A stretch of DNA of 10,682 bases from an uncultured Clostridia bacterium (GTDB lineage: Bacteria > Bacillota > Clostridia > HGM11514): the NCBI GenBank assembly GCA_902478725.1, contig CABSMD010000072.1, positions 1-10,682 on the forward strand. The letters are read 5' to 3'. The notes under the pieces were generated by a model that made no database searches, was not told where the DNA came from, and saw only the letters and a program-made list of their open reading frames with translations. Below, piece after piece: positions 7,167 through 10,682 of the stretch. A program made the translations under genes and the position numbers. Numbering within the stretch: position 1 is the stretch's first letter; the number at the start of each line of letters is the position of its first letter.

Positions 7167-9005
7167 TTATGCAACCGTAAATGCCTTTGTCCCGCCGGTT
7201 ACTTTTTCCTGCTGCCCATTTTTGATAATGATTGCGTAGGGCGTCATCTCATAACGCTTGCCGCTTTCCAGACCAGGGCCGTATACCCGCAGGCCGAACT
7301 TGCCGTCGCTTGTGATGTGTTCCAATGAAACCGGCAACGGCAGGATATGCCCCGCCTCATCCCTTACCTCCACACCAACCACGAGAATATCCCAGCCATA
7401 TCCGGCGTCAAGGGAGCTGAACAGGAGCGCTGAAAAACATGCATCACCCTCTCCGGGGGCAACATAATTTTTGTCGATGGTTACCTCGCCGCACACATTC
7501 ATGGAGGGCTTGACCTCTTCTTTTTGACGGAAGGTAACCGACACGCTGGTATCTTTGCTTATATTTTTGATTTCAATGGTTCCGTTGGACGGCGTGACAG
7601 GGCTGTTATCCAGCAATACCTGTCCAATCTCGAAGCCCGTGTCCGGCACGAGGCTGAGCAGCACGTCGGCATTGGCCTTCACCGCAAGGGTGCCGCCATC
7701 GCCGAATGTTTGCTCGCCATAGGCGATCTTGCCGTTTCCCTCTACATGGAAGGTCAGCGTAACGTCAGATTGCACCGCGTCGTACTGCGCAGAAAGGGTG
7801 CCTGTACTGTCCAGGTTTTGCAGCGTAAATTCACAGACGGATTGCCCTAATCCTTCTTCGACCGCGACAGGGCTTCCCCCCTCCGGCGTCCATGTCACCG
7901 AACGGATCAGGTGGCCTTCCGGCGCGCGCAGGATCACCGCCGCGTCCTGACCATGCTCAACGGCGGCAACAGAGCCGTCCCTCATCAGAATCTTATCGTT
8001 GTCCGTCCCAAAATTCAGGGAATCGCTGGAAAGGGTCATGCTTCCCTCGCCGATGCTTGCCACAACCCCATGATACGGTGTTGTTTCCTCAAAGCTGATA
8101 CCATGAATATACATATGCTCGGTACCGATCCCGCCGCAGCGAGCCGTGTGAAAAGTAACCGTCTCCACGGTCGCATAGTCTCCCAGCGCGCCGATTACAG
8201 TTCCGTTGGTGTCGGTTATGCTTGTAACAGCCACCTCTTTCGATGCCTGTATTGGTGTTACAGCGCCGCCCGGGTAGGCAGTTTGTTCGGTTATGCTACT
8301 GGTTAAAAGCCCCCATGTCCCATTCAAAAGGCTTCTGGTATCCGTTCCGTTCAGGTAACCTCCTGAGGCCATCTCGATGGTTGTCCAAACAGATACATTC
8401 CAGGTCGAATGAGTATTTTTGTAATGCAGGGATGGCTGATAGGTTCTTCCCAGGCCTGCCTTGAACAAACCGCCGTTCGCCCTGCCTCTTGTAATCAATC
8501 CGCGCTCTTCTCTGGTGTTTTGCGTAATCTCGTAGCCATATTGTCCCCCTACCGGGTTCCGCGTCCCGCCGCTCGACCACTGCATGGTCAGATTGGAAAC
8601 GGAATCCGTAATTGCCTTTCCCGTCGCGGACAAAACGCCGTTTTCCATCATCCTGGGTTCCGTTTCCCGGGTAACATCCACATCGCCGTTTGCAGCGGAA
8701 AATACCGCTTCAAACACCATCTCCCCGCCCGCAGCCGGGACGGTTGCCATGTTGTTCGTTACCGGATAGGCTGTGCCGTTTACCGAAAATTCTGTGACCG
8801 TGTTTGCCGCGCCGGGTGCAAAGGTGAACACAGCCTCGCCCGTGCTGTTCAGAGCCGTCCCGGTGAAGACTGTCCCGTTCACCGAAACCACGCCGTTGCC
8901 GTATACCGTTCCTGTTACGGTATACCCGCCGTCTGCCGACACCGGCAAAGAAAAAGCAAGCAGCAACGCCAGAACCAATGCGAATACCTTACTACCTTTT
9001 ACCAT
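7167..9005 (-). CDS. Secreted modular beta-rich protein, function unknown (protein A, paralogue of the B N-terminus)
   Basis: A 612-residue exported protein with no recognised enzyme domain. Signal peptide 1-24 (MVKGSK, hydrophobic stretch 7-20, likely cleavage after VSA). Residues 27-103 form an InlB-B-like module; 111-310 a core with no recognised family; 311-410 a second module (IRSVTWTPEGGSPVA); 414-495 a third (VEGNGKIAYGE, then PDTGFEIGQVLLDNSPV); about 498-612 an unrecognised beta-rich domain ending in TVA. Residues 1-410 match the first 435 of protein B: 78% and 79% identity in blocks 1 and 2, little in the core except GLGRTYQP, where B has GLGRTYRP. Unlike B it has no SLH repeats, sortase motif or C-terminal membrane segment, so it is either released or held by binding something else. 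ATG 9005 is chosen because AGGAGG lies 7 nt upstream; upstream in-frame starts would overlap the preceding gene. A ligand-binding or adhesion role is likely but inferred. Confidence 0.88.
   Translation of the reverse strand: MVKGSKVFALVLALLLAFSLPVSADGGYTVTGTVYGNGVVSVNGTVFTGTALNSTGEAVFTFAPGAANTVTEFSVNGTAYPVTNNMATVPAAGGEMVFEAVFSAANGDVDVTRETEPRMMENGVLSATGKAITDSVSNLTMQWSSGGTRNPVGGQYGYEITQNTREERGLITRGRANGGLFKAGLGRTYQPSLHYKNTHSTWNVSVWTTIEMASGGYLNGTDTRSLLNGTWGLLTSSITEQTAYPGGAVTPIQASKEVAVTSITDTNGTVIGALGDYATVETVTFHTARCGGIGTEHMYIHGISFEETTPYHGVVASIGEGSMTLSSDSLNFGTDNDKILMRDGSVAAVEHGQDAAVILRAPEGHLIRSVTWTPEGGSPVAVEEGLGQSVCEFTLQNLDSTGTLSAQYDAVQSDVTLTFHVEGNGKIAYGEQTFGDGGTLAVKANADVLLSLVPDTGFEIGQVLLDNSPVTPSNGTIEIKNISKDTSVSVTFRQKEEVKPSMNVCGEVTIDKNYVAPGEGDACFSALLFSSLDAGYGWDILVVGVEVRDEAGHILPLPVSLEHITSDGKFGLRVYGPGLESGKRYEMTPYAIIIKNGQQEKVTGGTKAFTVA
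7776..8075 (-). repeat. Duplicated block 2, copy in protein A
   Basis: Encodes A residues 311-410, the partner of B residues 336-435 (5801-6100), 79 of 100 positions identical with no gap. Nucleotide similarity is also obvious by eye, for example in the stretches coding for the Pro-Glu-Gly-Gly turn. Confidence 0.9.
8697..8927 (-). repeat. Duplicated block 1, copy in protein A
   Basis: Encodes A residues 27-103, the partner of B residues 31-107 (6785-7015), 60 of 77 positions identical with no gap. Confidence 0.9.
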
Positions 9006-9012
9006 TATACTT

Positions 9013-9018
9013 CCTCCT
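9013..9018 (-). promoter_or_regulatory. Ribosome binding site of the gene for protein A
   Basis: AGGAGG on the minus strand, 7 nt before ATG 9005. This near-ideal site decides the start over ATG/GTG-type codons further upstream in the same frame, and the signal peptide begins exactly there. Confidence 0.85.
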
Positions 9019-9043
9019 TTTTCGTTTTTACCATCCATGTTTT

Positions 9044-10682
9044 CTACAACGTTTTCTCGCCTTCCGCATAGCCTCCTTCCGTCTTCATTCGTCTCTTGAC
9101 AAACCGAAACCGGGTGTCGTCCGAATACCACATGGGAAAGTTGGTATTCCAGATATTGTTGTATAAGTTAAAATATAAGTCCTGTTTTTGCGGATGCAGG
9201 TCATAATCCAACAATCGGCGGCCAAAGGGGGCGACCAGGCAGGCGTCATGGGAAACAATCTCGGTATTTCTGTTTCTGACACCTTTTTCAACCGCGCTGA
9301 TCAGCGGGCTTCCGATGATTTTTTGGGGAGAAATCCATTCCCCCATTTTATGCAGCTCCCAATCCTCCTCGCAGTCCAAAAATTTGAGCCAAAAGGCGTT
9401 GGGAAGCCGCAGCGCCGCTTTTCCGAACCAGTTTACTGTGATGGCTTCCCCCTGTATCGCAATCCAAAAATGGGGTAATCCATATTTTTGCGTTACCTCC
9501 TGTGGAAAATCAAGACGGACCAGCTGTTCTTCCTCTCTGGAAAAAACCTTCGTAACCCGCGCCTGATAGATGCCGCCCTCATAGGCCGGAAGCCCCACCT
9601 TGGTAAAATCCCAAATCGCCCACGGCTCATCCGGCAGACGCAGATACTTCTCCCGGTACCGTTCATAATCGGAACGGTCAAACAGCTGCCAGCTAAGCGC
9701 AACCGGCAGGAGGAAAGCGTCGATTTCATGGAATCCATCCAAATCCGGCTCGGTCAGGGTATAATCAGTTCGAATCCCCAACGCCTGTTCCGCCTTATCC
9801 AAATAATTCCGTTGTTCCCGCCAGGAAGCCTCTATTGTGGTTCTGTCAGCATCCTGCTCCGTCGCCTGAAAAGACGCCAGATCGTAATGCTCCACATCGG
9901 TATAGAACCGTTTGACACACATGCCCCAGGTATGTTCCGGAACCATCAAAAGGCTGTCGCTCAAATCCGCCCCCTGCATACCATTTTTCTCAATCCATCG
10001 GAGCATCTCACGGTACCGCGCTACTTTTTTGGGATCGGTGCCCGCGCCGTGAATCCAGGTATCTCCGATTTCCTGATTCATCACCGGCAGGTCTTTCATG
10101 CCCCTTACCCTGACCGCAATGTCATTCAACGTAGCCGGCTTTATTTGTGATCCGGGGTATTTTTGCTGTAACTCCTCATACAACTGAACGATTGCATCAC
10201 CCGACTGAGGGCCGCAGTTATCCCCGGTATGGCCAAAGCAGATGATAAAATCGTCAAACTCCATTGTGGTCCCGTAATCGCCCTGATACATGACTGTGAT
10301 TTCAGCATCCCCACATTTCCACCGGAACACCGGGGGTACGGGAGGGACAGGAGTCGCGCCATTGACACCAATATGTAAAAACTCAATCTGGTGTTTTTGT
10401 AAAACGGGGATCATGCCGAGGGTATGGCCGGGTACGTCCGTCATTTTTGCCGCAATCGTTTTCCTGCCAAAACGTTCATCGAGCTGTTCCGACAAGGATA
10501 CGCCATATTCAAACAGTTCCCTGTTCATCAGTTCCGTATGGGTGGTAAACGGCAGTCCATGCCAGGCAATGATTCCATCCTCAATCGCTTTTGCGACGGT
10601 ACCGTCATCCCGCTTCAACGCCTCCCAGATCAGCCAGGAACCCGTTGTCCAGATGAAAGGGCAATCCGTATCTTTCTGCCGG
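9044..10682 (-). CDS. GH38-like (DUF5054) glycoside hydrolase family protein (5' end cut by right window edge)
   Basis: 545 residues are visible, ending at TAG 9044-9046; the frame is still open at the right edge (visible start RQKDTDCPFIWTTGSW), so the true start is outside. The family shares the metal-dependent catalytic fold of GH38 alpha-mannosidases, but its own substrate is not established. Visible landmarks: AWHGLPFTTHTELM at about residues 39-52; AAKMTDVPGHTLGMIPVL at about 77-94, where D82 and H86 sit in the position of the GH38 DxxGH nucleophile/metal motif; HIGVNGATPVPPVPPVFRWK soon after; and FGHTGDNCGP. The C-terminal half is beta-rich (SWQLFDRSDYERYREKYL, then the LPHFWIAIQGE region), as expected for the accessory sandwich. 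The first metal-binding motif would lie upstream of the window. The next gene starts 38 bp downstream, so the two are probably co-transcribed. TTG 10616-10618 is an internal leucine codon, not a start. Confidence 0.85.
   Translation of the reverse strand, partial: RQKDTDCPFIWTTGSWLIWEALKRDDGTVAKAIEDGIIAWHGLPFTTHTELMNRELFEYGVSLSEQLDERFGRKTIAAKMTDVPGHTLGMIPVLQKHQIEFLHIGVNGATPVPPVPPVFRWKCGDAEITVMYQGDYGTTMEFDDFIICFGHTGDNCGPQSGDAIVQLYEELQQKYPGSQIKPATLNDIAVRVRGMKDLPVMNQEIGDTWIHGAGTDPKKVARYREMLRWIEKNGMQGADLSDSLLMVPEHTWGMCVKRFYTDVEHYDLASFQATEQDADRTTIEASWREQRNYLDKAEQALGIRTDYTLTEPDLDGFHEIDAFLLPVALSWQLFDRSDYERYREKYLRLPDEPWAIWDFTKVGLPAYEGGIYQARVTKVFSREEEQLVRLDFPQEVTQKYGLPHFWIAIQGEAITVNWFGKAALRLPNAFWLKFLDCEEDWELHKMGEWISPQKIIGSPLISAVEKGVRNRNTEIVSHDACLVAPFGRRLLDYDLHPQKQDLYFNLYNNIWNTNFPMWYSDDTRFRFVKRRMKTEGGYAEGEKTL

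Noticed and set aside
9006..9131. Upstream extension of protein A by 42 codons
   Set aside because: It would overlap the end of the GH38-like gene by 88 bp and bury the signal peptide; AGGAGG 7 nt before ATG 9005 supports the shorter form.
9488..10150. Open frame of 220 codons on the plus strand
   Set aside because: Antisense to the GH38-like gene, which has conserved motifs across the same stretch.
1..10682. tRNA, rRNA, CRISPR, insertion sequence or phage elements
   Set aside because: Nothing of these kinds is visible. The four genes and their short gaps account for almost every base, and the only repeats are the protein-coding duplications.

Overview
The window is one co-oriented block of four genes, all on the minus strand, so it is transcribed from right to left. 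The gaps are 38, 61 and 80 bp, and each of the three visible starts has a purine-rich ribosome binding site. No promoter, RNA gene, mobile element or CRISPR array is visible. The strong AGGAGG-type sites, the triple SLH cell-wall anchor and the absence of any outer-membrane component point to a Gram-positive bacterium (Bacillota, probably Clostridia or a Paenibacillus-like lineage) with moderately high GC. The exact taxon cannot be read from the sequence.

Layout in transcription order: (1) 10682-9044, the 3' part of a GH38-like/DUF5054 protein, cut by the right edge; (2) 9005-7167, a 612-residue secreted protein built of beta-rich InlB-B-like modules with an unrecognised core, here called A; (3) 7105-1751, a 1784-residue secreted protein, here called B. 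Its first 435 residues are paralogous to A. A right-handed parallel beta-helix, an Ig-like module, a helical segment, an unrecognised beta-rich stretch and three C-terminal SLH repeats follow; (4) 1670 to the left edge, the first 556 codons of a GH78 alpha-L-rhamnosidase with no signal peptide.

The arrangement looks like a carbohydrate-degradation operon of the Gram-positive type. A large enzyme or adhesin (B) is held on the cell surface by SLH domains, a related secreted protein (A) may share its ligand, and intracellular enzymes (GH78, and probably the GH38-like protein) would finish the imported oligosaccharides. The rhamnosidase suggests a rhamnose-containing plant or microbial glycan, pectin-type rhamnogalacturonan being one option. 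No transporter or regulator lies inside the window, so the substrate is an inference.

The most interesting features are the A/B pair, where two blocks of about 78-79% protein identity flank a strongly diverged core, and the Trp-rich charged insert after the beta-helix of B.
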